A DNA stretch of 64,000 bases. Source: Flammeovirgaceae bacterium UBA7330 (lineage in GTDB: Bacteria; Bacteroidota; Bacteroidia; Cytophagales; Cyclobacteriaceae). Of this stretch, positions 17,365-26,711 are shown piece by piece (the stretch's first letter is position 1; the number at the start of each line of letters is the position of its first letter). The stretch lies in assembly GCA_002471275.1 (NCBI GenBank), contig DKPQ01000024.1, positions 124,001 to 188,000 of the forward strand, in the 5' to 3' direction. A model generated the notes under the pieces. It was not told where the DNA came from, did not search any database, and saw nothing but the letters and a program-made list of their open reading frames with translations. The position numbers were made by a program, and so were the translations under genes.

Positions 17365-18024
17365 ATGACACCCCACTTTTGTCTATTCCTTGCATTCGTT
17401 GTAAGCTTACAATTTTCGTTTGCTCAAAACCGGACCAAAGCCATTACACATTATATCTTCCCTGAATTTGTTGAAGGGGTAGTATTAATGAAAAATGGAA
17501 AGAAGAACGAAGTTGCCATCAATTACAATGCGATAAGCGAAGAAATGGTCTTTGTAAAAGGCTCGCACAAGCTGGCGATCGGGAGCACCGAAAGCGAGCT
17601 CATTGATACCATCTTCATGGACAATAAAAAGTTCATCAGGCTAGGTGGAAAATTCGTAGAGATATTACATCGAGCCAACGATTGTGACCTGTACGTTGAA
17701 TACAAATGTAAACTTGATTATCCGGGTAAGCCAGTTGGATATGGTGGAACTTCCGAAACCGCAGCTGTTGATGCGTACTCAGTCAGCTATAGCAATGGTG
17801 TAGTCTATGAGCTGGAGTTGCCTGATGACTATGAGACCAAGCCGTATCTCATCTATTATTTAAAACAGGAAGGTGTAGTCTACGAAGTCACTAACCTAAG
17901 ACAGTTTATGAAGCAGTTTAAAGAAAAGCAGGATCTTTTCAAGGACTACGTAAAGGTCAATAATGTTAAATTTGAAAATACAGAACAGGTGGTTGGTCTG
18001 ATAAATTACCTGACCACAACTTAA
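17365..18024 (+). CDS. Unknown secreted protein, tandem paralogue 1
   Basis: A 219-residue protein with signal peptide ('LQFSFAQ'). No known family recognised. Visible features: 'FPEFVEGVVLMKNGKKNEV', 'INYNAISEEMVFVKG', 'ESELIDTIFMDNKKFI' and a lysine-rich helical C-terminus. The pattern suggests a small strand-rich domain that is exported to the periplasm or outer membrane. It is a close paralogue of the next gene and lies just after the second fibre cassette on the same strand. A terminator-like hairpin follows. Confidence 0.7.
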   Translation: MTPHFCLFLAFVVSLQFSFAQNRTKAITHYIFPEFVEGVVLMKNGKKNEVAINYNAISEEMVFVKGSHKLAIGSTESELIDTIFMDNKKFIRLGGKFVEILHRANDCDLYVEYKCKLDYPGKPVGYGGTSETAAVDAYSVSYSNGVVYELELPDDYETKPYLIYYLKQEGVVYEVTNLRQFMKQFKEKQDLFKDYVKVNNVKFENTEQVVGLINYLTTT

Positions 18025-18036
18025 AAATACTATCGG

Positions 18037-18059
18037 TGGCAACGTTGCCAGCTTTTTTT
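18037..18059 (+). terminator. Intrinsic terminator after paralogue 1
   Basis: TGGCA, loop ACGT, TGCCA, then GC and seven T. The stem is short (5 bp, extended by a palindromic loop), but the T-run and its place 12 bases after the stop codon fit a rho-independent terminator. Confidence 0.5.
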
Positions 18060-18084
18060 CATACAGATTCTAAACAACAAAACG

Positions 18085-18771
18085 ATGAAACCCCACATTG
18101 TTATCTTCTCAGTTTTATTCATTTTATGTCATTTTTCTTTTACCCAAACGAAGGAGGGTAATCTCTCATACTACATTTTTCCTGAATTTGTGGATGGCGT
18201 GGTATTGATGAAAAGTGGCAATGAAAACCAACTTTCTATCAACTATAATGCGGTTAGTGAAGAAATGGTTTTCGTGAAAAGTGGTCATAGAATGGCCATC
18301 GGGAAGACAGAAAGTGAGCTGATTGATACGATTTACATGGATAAAAAGAAGTTCATAAAGCTTGATGGTAAATTTGTAGAAATTCTATACCAGTCAAAAA
18401 TTACTGATCTCTACGTACAATACAAATGCGAGCTTGAGTATTCGGAAAAGCCTATTAGTTATCAGTCATCCAAGGAGGTAGCCAGGGTAGAACAATCCAT
18501 TAGTTATACGACTGGTTTAGTGTCCGAATCGAAGATTACTTATGCATATACACCCAGTCATTACGTGGTGTATTATCTGAAGAGGCAGGGAGAGATTTTC
18601 GAGATTACCTCTTTAAGAGATTTGAAGAAGCTATACAAAGAAAAACAAGATTTGTATAAAAGCTATGTGAAAAACAATGATGTAGCTTTTGAAAACGTGG
18701 ATCAGATTGTTGGACTGGTCAGGTATTTAGATCCTTCCACTTCTCCATCAAAGCAACTCGCATTACATTGA
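18085..18771 (+). CDS. Unknown secreted protein, tandem paralogue 2
   Basis: A 228-residue protein with signal peptide ('LCHFSFTQ'), homologous to the preceding gene along its whole length: 'FPEFVDGVVLMKSGNENQL', 'INYNAVSEEMVFVKSG' and 'ESELIDTIYMDKKKFIKLDG' match almost residue for residue, while the middle (about 120-150) has diverged. No family recognised. The gene pair probably arose by tandem duplication. Confidence 0.7.
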   Translation: MKPHIVIFSVLFILCHFSFTQTKEGNLSYYIFPEFVDGVVLMKSGNENQLSINYNAVSEEMVFVKSGHRMAIGKTESELIDTIYMDKKKFIKLDGKFVEILYQSKITDLYVQYKCELEYSEKPISYQSSKEVARVEQSISYTTGLVSESKITYAYTPSHYVVYYLKRQGEIFEITSLRDLKKLYKEKQDLYKSYVKNNDVAFENVDQIVGLVRYLDPSTSPSKQLALH

Positions 18772-18810
18772 TTACTTGAACTCTAGAGATAAGAATCTGT
18801 CAGGCAATTG

Positions 18811-18842
18811 TTGCTAATTGAGCTGAAGAAAAAGTAAGTTTG
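18811..18842 (+). promoter_or_regulatory. Bacteroidota-type promoter for the sulfatase
   Basis: TTG at 18811-18813 (-33 box), 21 bases, TAAGTTTG at 18835-18842 (-7 box, perfect TAnnTTTG). The sulfatase ATG lies 26 bases further on, leaving room for a short leader. Confidence 0.6.
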
Positions 18843-18868
18843 GGATGACTAACCCAAATTAAATCCAG

Positions 18869-20302
18869 ATGTTAAAGGTCTCCTTTCTTTCCAGTAGCTT
18901 ATTTCTAGCGCTTTTGAGTTTCTTTTTCACAAACTGTGAAAAGTCAGGTAAAATTCAAAAACCCAATGTTCTTTTAATATGTGTTGATGATCTGCGACCT
19001 GAGCTTAACAGTTTTGGTGTGGACTATATTCAGTCTCCAAATATCGATGCACTGGTCTCAAGGTCGGTTTCCTTCAGCAGGCACTATGTCAATGCCCCCA
19101 GCTGTGGTCCTTCCAGGTATACACTGCTGACAGGGCAATATGGACCCCCATCAAACAATGCCCTGTTTATCCGATCTGAAAAAATAGCGGAAGGCTCTGA
19201 AAAGATAGATCCCAGCATGCCGGAATGGTTTAGGAGCAATGGTTATACTACCGTATCAGTAGGAAAAGTATCCCATCACCCCGGTGGCAGAGGGGGTGAA
19301 GACTGGGACGACGAAAATGTCATTGAAATGCCTAACGCCTGGGACCAACACCTGATGCCGGTAGGAGAGTGGCAGCACCCAAGAGGTATGATGCACGGTC
19401 TTGCCCATGGGGAGATCCGGGTAAAGGCTTCGGATATGGACGTCTATCAGGCGGCAGAAGGCGACGACAGGATTTATCCGGATGGATTGATGATGGAGGA
19501 AGCATTGAGTCAGCTAAGCTCCCTGGCTGAGAACAAGGAAGAGCCATTTTTCCTGGCTGTTGGTATAATCAGGCCTCACTTGCCTTTTGGGGCCCCAAGA
19601 TCGTATTATGAACCCTACAAAAACATTGAACTACCTGCCACCCCGCATCCCGAAAAGCCGGATGGTCAAACCACCTGGCACAGGTCCGGTGAATTCATGA
19701 ACTACAATCGATGGGGCAAAGATCCAAATGAAGACTCCTTATTCGCCATAGAGGTTCGTAAGCATTACGCAGCATGTGTAAGCTATGCCGATGCCCAGGT
19801 GGGAAAGATACTGAAGGAGCTGAAACGCACCGGAGCAGATAAAAATACCATTGTTGTACTTTGGGGTGATCATGGCTGGCACCTGGGAGAACATGCCATC
19901 TGGGGAAAGCATAGCCTTTTTGAAGAATCACTCAATTCTCCACTAGTCATTCATTATCCGGGAATGGAAAACCAGGGAATCCAGACTAAGTCTATGGTAG
20001 CCACGGTCGATATTTTCCCAACACTATGTGATCTGACCGGTCTTGAGATCCCAGCCTTTACTCAAGGCGAGTCTCTCGTCCCGATCATTGATAATCCAGA
20101 GACACCCGGGCATCCTGCTTTTGGATATTTCCGAAACGCGAAGACGATTCGAACCGATACACATCGGATGATTCTGCATAACGACGGCTTTGTTGAGCTT
20201 TATGATCATCGGTCTTCAGCTAAAGAAACTCAAAATGTTGCCAGGGACAATCCGGAGCTTGTGGCCCGGTTGAGTACGCTGCTGGGAGAAAAGCTCAAAT
20301 GA
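18869..20302 (+). CDS. Sulfatase, iduronate-2-sulfatase-like lipoprotein
   Basis: A 477-residue type I sulfatase. The N-terminus is a signal sequence ending in Cys23 (probable lipid anchor). Metal-binding 'ICVDDLRPEL' lies at about 38-46. The active-site motif is C79-G-P-S-R, where Cys79 should be turned into formylglycine by a maturase that is not encoded nearby. 'WGDHGWHLGEHAIWGKHSLF' is typical of the iduronate-2-sulfatase group, so the likely target is a sulfated polysaccharide. No other polysaccharide gene is adjacent. Its TGA directly abuts the stop codon of the convergent lhgO. Confidence 0.9.
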   Translation: MLKVSFLSSSLFLALLSFFFTNCEKSGKIQKPNVLLICVDDLRPELNSFGVDYIQSPNIDALVSRSVSFSRHYVNAPSCGPSRYTLLTGQYGPPSNNALFIRSEKIAEGSEKIDPSMPEWFRSNGYTTVSVGKVSHHPGGRGGEDWDDENVIEMPNAWDQHLMPVGEWQHPRGMMHGLAHGEIRVKASDMDVYQAAEGDDRIYPDGLMMEEALSQLSSLAENKEEPFFLAVGIIRPHLPFGAPRSYYEPYKNIELPATPHPEKPDGQTTWHRSGEFMNYNRWGKDPNEDSLFAIEVRKHYAACVSYADAQVGKILKELKRTGADKNTIVVLWGDHGWHLGEHAIWGKHSLFEESLNSPLVIHYPGMENQGIQTKSMVATVDIFPTLCDLTGLEIPAFTQGESLVPIIDNPETPGHPAFGYFRNAKTIRTDTHRMILHNDGFVELYDHRSSAKETQNVARDNPELVARLSTLLGEKLK

Positions 20303-21499
20303 TTATTTAAAGCGTTGAATAGCCAGGTCTGCTATATGCTTGCCTATTGATAGGGAAGAGGTAGCGGCTGGAGAAGGGGCGTTGCCCACATTGATGGCCT
20401 TTTCAGATTCCATGATCAGGAAGTCGTCGATCAGACCACCTTCACGATCGCAGGCCTGAGCACGAACCCCAGCTCCTCCCGGCTCAAGGTCATTACTCGT
20501 GATGTCTGGTAACAGCTCCTGTAAGGCTTTGGTAAATGCTGCTTTGGAATAGGACCGATAGAGCTCTCCCATACCGGTCTTCCAGTATTTTCTGATCACT
20601 TTTTGAAATCCGGGGAAGCTGAGGCTTTCAAGAAACTCACCAGGATTGATCTTCATCTTACTATAACCCTCCCGGCTGTAGGCGAGCACAGCGTTGGGAC
20701 CAGCTTCTATTCCACCATTGATCATCCGTGTAAAATGGACGCCCAGAAATGGGAAGTTAGGATCCGGCACAGGGTAGATGAGATTTTTTACGAGGTGCTC
20801 TTTTTCTTTCTTAAGTTTATAATACTCACCACGAAAAGGGATGATCTTATAATTCACCTTCATGCCGGTGAGGTTGGCTACCTTATCAGAATATAAACCT
20901 GAACAGTTGACGACTAACCGCGTAATGAAAGTCTCAGAAGCGGTATGAACCTGGATAAAACCTTTTTCTTCCGTGATTTTTATCACTTTGCTGCCAGTAA
21001 ACACTTCACCGTTGAAATGTTTGATCTTCTCCACATATTTCATGGCCACTTCCGTATAGTCTATGATACCTGTCTGAGGCACATAGATACCTTTTAAGCC
21101 ATTTACATGGGGTTCATATTCTTTAAGTTGTTCCTGGTTGAGGTCTTTCAAACCTTTTAGGCCGTTTTGTCTCCCTCTTTCGGATAGCATCTTTAGCGTG
21201 TCCAGTTGATCTTCACGGGTAGCTACAACGATCTTACCACACAACTCGAATTTGATTTCTTCTTCTTCACAGAAGCGAATGAGTTGGTTATATCCGTCGA
21301 TACAATTTTTTGCTTTGAGGCTGCCGGGTTTGTAATACAGCCCTGAATGGATGACCCCGCTGTTGTGCCCTGTTTGGTGCTGAGCTAGTTTGGATTCCTT
21401 CTCTAAAACTGCTACCCGGAGTTTCGGATTGGCTTCTTTGATTTTTAATGCGGAAGCAAGACCAACGATGCCTCCACCAATAATGACAACATTATACAT
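20303..21499 (-). CDS. lhgO: L-2-hydroxyglutarate oxidase (FAD-dependent)
   Basis: A 398-residue FAD enzyme that oxidises L-2-hydroxyglutarate to 2-oxoglutarate, either for metabolite repair or in lysine/glutarate breakdown. The N-terminal dinucleotide-binding motif is 'VVIIGGGIVGLASALKI', followed by the family segment 'HQTGHNSGVIHSGLYYKPGS'. The C-terminal part has 'GPNAVLAYSREGY' and 'GGAGVRAQACDREGG'. Length and motifs match LhgO (YgaF). It is a single gene; the stop abuts the sulfatase stop with no spacer. Confidence 0.92.
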   Translation of the reverse strand: MYNVVIIGGGIVGLASALKIKEANPKLRVAVLEKESKLAQHQTGHNSGVIHSGLYYKPGSLKAKNCIDGYNQLIRFCEEEEIKFELCGKIVVATREDQLDTLKMLSERGRQNGLKGLKDLNQEQLKEYEPHVNGLKGIYVPQTGIIDYTEVAMKYVEKIKHFNGEVFTGSKVIKITEEKGFIQVHTASETFITRLVVNCSGLYSDKVANLTGMKVNYKIIPFRGEYYKLKKEKEHLVKNLIYPVPDPNFPFLGVHFTRMINGGIEAGPNAVLAYSREGYSKMKINPGEFLESLSFPGFQKVIRKYWKTGMGELYRSYSKAAFTKALQELLPDITSNDLEPGGAGVRAQACDREGGLIDDFLIMESEKAINVGNAPSPAATSSLSIGKHIADLAIQRFK

Positions 21500-21607
21500 A
21501 GAATAAGCTGGCGGTAGTTAAACGAACCGTAAATATTGTCAATACTTAAATCATTAGAAAGTAAAAATTTCTTCTTTTCTAAAAACCTTCACTTATCCCA
21601 AGTCAGA

Positions 21608-22006
21608 CTACTTTGACTTTTCTTCGAATTTCAAAGAGATGGAGTTGATGCAATATCGTTCTCCTGTGGGCTGTGGTCCGTCATTAAAAATATGTCCGAG
21701 ATGACTTCCGCATTTGCCACACAGGGCTTCGGTGCGGTGCATTCCATGAGAAGTATCTAACTTATACTCCACGGCTCCTTTTGTGATGGGTTGGAAAAAG
21801 CTTGGCCAACCACTGCCTGAGTCAAATTTTGCTGTGGAGTCAAAGAGCGGATTTCCACAGGCTCCACACTCGTAAATGCCCTTTTTTTTATTTTCCAGTA
21901 ATGATCCGGTCCAGGGTCTTTCAGTTCCCTTTTTACGGAGTACTTCATATTGCTCCGGGGTCAATGAGGCTTTCCACTCTTCTTCGCTTTTGTTTATTTT
22001 ATCCAT
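21608..22006 (-). CDS. msrB: Peptide-methionine (R)-S-oxide reductase, cytosolic
   Basis: A 132-residue MsrB without a signal peptide, so cytosolic. Zinc ligands C47-x2-C50 and C96-x2-C99, substrate motif 'SGSGWPSFFQPI', catalytic Cys119 in 'RYCINSISLKF'. It is a paralogue of the lipoprotein MsrB at 5975; together they protect cytoplasmic and envelope proteins from methionine oxidation. Single gene, divergent from the efflux operon. Confidence 0.95.
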   Translation of the reverse strand: MDKINKSEEEWKASLTPEQYEVLRKKGTERPWTGSLLENKKKGIYECGACGNPLFDSTAKFDSGSGWPSFFQPITKGAVEYKLDTSHGMHRTEALCGKCGSHLGHIFNDGPQPTGERYCINSISLKFEEKSK

Positions 22007-22267
22007 GGTGATTTTTCAGAAGTAAAATTTTTATTTATCAACAGGCTGTGGGACTTTTGATGAGCCATTAAATGTGAAATTAATGAATTGAAAAAAGACA
22101 AAAAGAAGCAGTCTGTTCTTCAAAATCCAATCAGAATTCAGGTATAACATTGAAGATTCATTTCTAATTAATTATTGTCCGTTTAATGCTGTTCCAATTC
22201 CAGGTGAATTAAAGAACATAAAGAAGACATTTAAGGTTTAATATTACTTGATTTTTTTATCTCCATT

Positions 22268-23473
22268 ATGAATAAAAAACCCCTTATTATTTCCGGCCTT
22301 GTAGTAATTATTCTGGGTGGGGCGGTAGCATTGATGGCTTTTCTGAGTAGCCTTAAAGAGCCTCCCAAAATCAGGAAAGTGCCAGAGGTCAAAAAATACG
22401 TTAGGACCGAGGAAGTAAAATATGAGGATATTCTTACTCATGTGATTGCCTATGGTCGGGTAGAGACCGCTCAGTCTCTTGATCTGCTCTCTGAGGTTAG
22501 TGGAAGAATGTATGAAGGCAAGGTACGTCTCAAGGAGGGGCAAAATTTTAGGAGAGGAGATCTGTTATTTCAGATTGATGCCACAGAAGCCAGCCTGACC
22601 CTTAAGTCACAGAAAAGCAATTTCCTCAGAGATCTTGCAGCAATCCTTCCGGACCTGAAAATTGACTACCCAGAGTCCTTCGAGGTATGGCAGGGCTATT
22701 TTTCAAAGTTAGAGATTGAAAAAGATCTGCCTCCGCTACCTGAATTTCAAAGTGAAAAAGAAAAGACTTTCTTAGCGACGAAAGGGATTTATTCTACATT
22801 TTATACCATTAAAAGTGCCGAGGAACGACTTAGGAAGCACTGGTATTACGCGCCTTTTGATGGAAGCATTTCAGAAATAGTCCTGGAAACCGGAGCTTTT
22901 GTTAACTCCGGTACCAAAATAGGCAAGATCATGAGAAAGGGGTATCATGAGCTGAAAGTTGCAGTAGAGACCAAAGATATACCCTGGATTCAACTCGGGG
23001 CAGAAACATCAATCTATTCGAATGAAACCCAGCAATCATGGCGTGGATCAGTAGCAAGAATAAGTGACTATATCAATCAGAATACCCAATCCATAGACGT
23101 CTATATTTCTATTGACCCATCGGGAGGAAAAATCTATGATGGCCAGTTTATTGAAGCGGCTATCCCAGCAAGGATCATTAAGGATGGGATGGAGATACCC
23201 AGGAACATTATCTATAATGGAAACGAAGTATTTGTGCTGGAAGACAGCTTGTTAAAGGTTAAACCAATAACTATTCATCGTCTGATGGACGAAACAGCAG
23301 TTTTCTCCGGACTGATTGAAGGTGAAGACCTGGTAGCAGAGCCATTGATCAATGCCCATAACAACATGAAGGCTTATAAGTTGTCGGAACGGGAAATCGA
23401 CCTGGAAAGAAAATCCCCCATGGATTCGAAATTAACAGAACGTCAATCTGATTCTCAGCAAAACAAACGATAA
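22268..23473 (+). CDS. RND efflux periplasmic adaptor subunit
   Basis: A 401-residue membrane fusion protein. One N-terminal hydrophobic helix (about residues 5-27), then the lipoyl/barrel-sandwich domain ('AYGRVETAQSLDLLSEVSGR'), a helical hairpin (about 100-180), a second half-motif 'YYAPFDGSISEIVLETGAFV' and a C-terminal beta-barrel. It links the inner-membrane pump to the TolC channel. First gene of an operon; the pump starts 5 bases after its stop. No local regulator gene is present. Confidence 0.9.
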   Translation: MNKKPLIISGLVVIILGGAVALMAFLSSLKEPPKIRKVPEVKKYVRTEEVKYEDILTHVIAYGRVETAQSLDLLSEVSGRMYEGKVRLKEGQNFRRGDLLFQIDATEASLTLKSQKSNFLRDLAAILPDLKIDYPESFEVWQGYFSKLEIEKDLPPLPEFQSEKEKTFLATKGIYSTFYTIKSAEERLRKHWYYAPFDGSISEIVLETGAFVNSGTKIGKIMRKGYHELKVAVETKDIPWIQLGAETSIYSNETQQSWRGSVARISDYINQNTQSIDVYISIDPSGGKIYDGQFIEAAIPARIIKDGMEIPRNIIYNGNEVFVLEDSLLKVKPITIHRLMDETAVFSGLIEGEDLVAEPLINAHNNMKAYKLSEREIDLERKSPMDSKLTERQSDSQQNKR

Positions 23474-23478
23474 CCAAA

Positions 23479-26400
23479 ATGAATGGCATCAAAGGTCTAG
23501 TTGAATATTTTGTCAGGTTTCCAATACTGGCAAATATCATTATCGCGATCACTTTGATCGGTGGGATTGTATCCCTGATGAATACGAAGAAATCGTACTT
23601 CCCGATCAGGAGCGATAGAAATATTCAGATTGCTGTTTCGTATCCGGGAGCGTCTCCGGAGGAGATGGAGGAAGGTGTAACCGCTAAAATTGAGGAAGCG
23701 ATCTATGCCATTCCCGGAATTGATGAACTCACTTCCAATTCAAGTGAAAACAGTGCTGTTGTATCAATTCTTACACTGGAAAATCACGATATTGATGAGA
23801 TTTACACGGAGGTAAAGAATGCCATAGACGGAATATCCTCCTTTCCTGCAGGTGCTGAAAAACCTGTCATCTATAAGTTAAGACGGCGAAATACTGCTGC
23901 CAGGATGGCTTTGAAAGGAGATGTGGACCTTAAAATCCTGAAGGAGTATGCTGAAAGCATAGAGCGTGACCTGATGGCTACTGGGCTCGTAAGTCAGGTA
24001 AGCATTTCAGGATATCCTGCACTTGAAATTTCAATTGAAGTCACAGAGGAAACACTCAGGCGGTATAACTTCACCCTCGCGGAGGTAGCTGAAGCGGTAA
24101 GGGTCAATAACCGGGATTTATCTGCGGGATCTATTAAATCCACTACAGAAGAGATCTTGATCAGATCCAAGGCCAAGCAAACAGAGGCCGAGCAGATCGG
24201 TGAGATTGTGGTGAGGAGCAATGCTGATGGAAGTAAAATATTGCTTCGTGATATTGCTGTAATAAAAGAACAATTTGCAGATGAACCTTTTAAAGGACTG
24301 CTTAATGGTCAGAAGGCCGTATTGCTAAATGCCAGCTACCTGGAAACTGAAGACCTGGAAGCCATAGCCCCGGTCGTGCTGGACTTTGTAGAGGAATTCA
24401 ATGCTTCTCATGATGCAGTGCAGTTAATCGTCACCAGGGATTACCTGTCCAGATTAAATGAACGACTGGAGCTACTTACCACAAACGGGATCATTGGGCT
24501 CCTCCTGGTAGTAGTGGCACTTGGGTTCTTTTTGAGTTTGAGACTATCCTTTTGGGTGGCGTGGGGAATCCCATCTTCCTTCCTGGGGATGTTTATACTG
24601 GGTACCTTTTTCGGACTTACGATCAACTCAATTTCACTCTTTGGAATGATCCTGGTGATCGGGATCCTGGTGGATGATGGGATTGTAATTGCAGAAAATA
24701 TATTCTCTCATTTCGAGAAGACGAAAAACCCGGTTCAGGCAGCGATAAAAGGCACCATGGAAGTATTACCTGCGGTGTTTACATCTGTAACCACCACAAT
24801 GGTTGCATTCACACCTCTTTTAATGCTCACCGGAAGTTTTGAGTTTTATCGTGACATGGGGATCGTAGTTATCTTCAGTCTTGGGTTCTCGCTGCTGGAG
24901 GCATTTTTTGTGTTGCCAGCCCATTTGGCCAGTAGGAAAGTACTGAGCGTCAAAAAAGAAGATACCCGGAGCTATCATATCAGAAAGAAGCTGAATGGCG
25001 TGATCGACTATCTACGACACAATATCTACGGTTCAGTACTCAAGTTTACAATGAAGTATCGGGCTATTTCTGCTGCTGGAGTCACCGCTTTTGTTTTGAT
25101 AGTGATCGGGCTCGGAATGGGTGGATTTATCAAGTTTACTTATTTCCCTCAGCTCGCATTTACAAGGCTGAGTATTGATATTGCTTTCCAGCCGGGCGAA
25201 AGTGAGGAGAAAGTTGAAGGATATCTGAAACGGTTTGATGAGGCAGTTTGGAGAGTCAATGATAATTTGAAAAAGGAACTGGGAGTCGAAGAGAATATCA
25301 TCGCCTATACGATGACCGATGTAGGACAGACATCTGAGGATGAAAACGGTTCACATACAGGTACGATAGAGGTTGATTATGATGACCTGGATAAGTTTGG
25401 GATCAATCAGTTTGATTTGGTCAGCAGAATAACAAAAGAAATTGGACCAGTTCCTGAAGCTGAAAAATTCATGGTTGGTGGAGGAAGAGGCAGATGGGGG
25501 AGACCCGTATCTATTTTCCTGATGGGTAAGAATTATTCGGAGCTCAACCACGCTAAGGAATTCCTGAAGGCGGAGCTGGCAAACCTTGCCGAGCTCAAGG
25601 AAATTACCGACAATGTTCCCGTAGGAAGAAGGGAGATGCTGTTTGACTTAAGGCCTGAGGCTTATTTTCTGGGTCTGAACACCAGTGATATTACCGCTCA
25701 GATGAGGCAGGGCTTTTTTGGTGAGGAAGTACAGCGGTTCATGAAAGGAAATGACGAGCTAAGAGTTTGGGTGAGGTATCCTAAAGAGGATCGCAAGACC
25801 ATTGGCCAGATTGAGGATGTGAAGATCAAGACTTCCACCGGGCAGGAATTCCCATTGCCTCAGGTAGCTGAGTATAAGATTGAACGGGGAGTGTCAGGGA
25901 TCAAACATTACAATACATCAAGGGCAGTAACCATCGAAGCAGATTTGTCTGATCCTTATGCGGAGGTACCACCGATTCTACAAAAAATTGAAGATGATAT
26001 CATTCCGGCATTGAAGGCCAAATACCCTTCAGTAGATGTGGGTTATGGAGGTCAGGCTAAGGAAAGATCCAGGGCAGGAGAAGAGATATTTTTGTTCTTT
26101 GGTGGAGCCTTCGTGATCATCATATTCTTACTAATGATTACCTTCAGGTCTTTTGGACAGGCATTTCTGATTATTTCAATTATTCCGCTTGGCTGGATAT
26201 GTGCTGTGCTGGGGCATTGGATCGAAGCTTATATCAGTGGCAGAGATTTGCCCGTCTCACTCTTGAGTGTTTGGGGTATGGTGGCATTATCAGGTGTGAT
26301 TATCAATGATGCTGTGGTGTTCCTTTCCAAGTTTAATTCATTGGTAAAGGATGAGGGCCGTACAGTCTATGATGCTGCTTATGAAGCAGGGTTGGCCAGG

Positions 26401-26700
26401 TTTAGACCTATACTGCTTACATCCATCACTACGGTGTTGGGACTATATCCTTTAATCAATGAAACAAACTTTTACTCACAGTTTTTAGTTCCTATGGCAA
26501 TATCTGTTGCTTACGGAGTATTATTTGGAACAGTGATCATACTCACTTTCTTCCCAGTGATCATTTTATTATACAATGACGCCAAGAGAGGATTGAGATG
26601 GTTGTGGACAGGTGAAAGATCTGTAAGAGAAGATGTGGAGAGATCCTTAATGGATGAAGAAAGATTAAATAAAATGGATCGCGGCTCCAGGGCCGCATAA
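23479..26700 (+). CDS. RND efflux pump, inner-membrane subunit
   Basis: A 1073-residue AcrB-like proton-driven pump with 12 transmembrane segments and two large periplasmic loops. The proton-relay aspartates are present in TM4 ('GILVDDGIVIAEN'). The TM10 region reads 'GVIINDAVVFLSKFN'. The N-terminus 'NIIIAITLIGGIVSLMNT' and the 'SYPGASPEEMEEGV' segment are typical of the family. Substrate unknown; the sequence looks like the broad Bacteroidota HAE-1-like group rather than a metal pump. Second gene of the efflux operon. Confidence 0.92.
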   Translation: MNGIKGLVEYFVRFPILANIIIAITLIGGIVSLMNTKKSYFPIRSDRNIQIAVSYPGASPEEMEEGVTAKIEEAIYAIPGIDELTSNSSENSAVVSILTLENHDIDEIYTEVKNAIDGISSFPAGAEKPVIYKLRRRNTAARMALKGDVDLKILKEYAESIERDLMATGLVSQVSISGYPALEISIEVTEETLRRYNFTLAEVAEAVRVNNRDLSAGSIKSTTEEILIRSKAKQTEAEQIGEIVVRSNADGSKILLRDIAVIKEQFADEPFKGLLNGQKAVLLNASYLETEDLEAIAPVVLDFVEEFNASHDAVQLIVTRDYLSRLNERLELLTTNGIIGLLLVVVALGFFLSLRLSFWVAWGIPSSFLGMFILGTFFGLTINSISLFGMILVIGILVDDGIVIAENIFSHFEKTKNPVQAAIKGTMEVLPAVFTSVTTTMVAFTPLLMLTGSFEFYRDMGIVVIFSLGFSLLEAFFVLPAHLASRKVLSVKKEDTRSYHIRKKLNGVIDYLRHNIYGSVLKFTMKYRAISAAGVTAFVLIVIGLGMGGFIKFTYFPQLAFTRLSIDIAFQPGESEEKVEGYLKRFDEAVWRVNDNLKKELGVEENIIAYTMTDVGQTSEDENGSHTGTIEVDYDDLDKFGINQFDLVSRITKEIGPVPEAEKFMVGGGRGRWGRPVSIFLMGKNYSELNHAKEFLKAELANLAELKEITDNVPVGRREMLFDLRPEAYFLGLNTSDITAQMRQGFFGEEVQRFMKGNDELRVWVRYPKEDRKTIGQIEDVKIKTSTGQEFPLPQVAEYKIERGVSGIKHYNTSRAVTIEADLSDPYAEVPPILQKIEDDIIPALKAKYPSVDVGYGGQAKERSRAGEEIFLFFGGAFVIIIFLLMITFRSFGQAFLIISIIPLGWICAVLGHWIEAYISGRDLPVSLLSVWGMVALSGVIINDAVVFLSKFNSLVKDEGRTVYDAAYEAGLARFRPILLTSITTVLGLYPLINETNFYSQFLVPMAISVAYGVLFGTVIILTFFPVIILLYNDAKRGLRWLWTGERSVREDVERSLMDEERLNKMDRGSRAA

Positions 26701-26711
26701 GTGGAAGAAAG

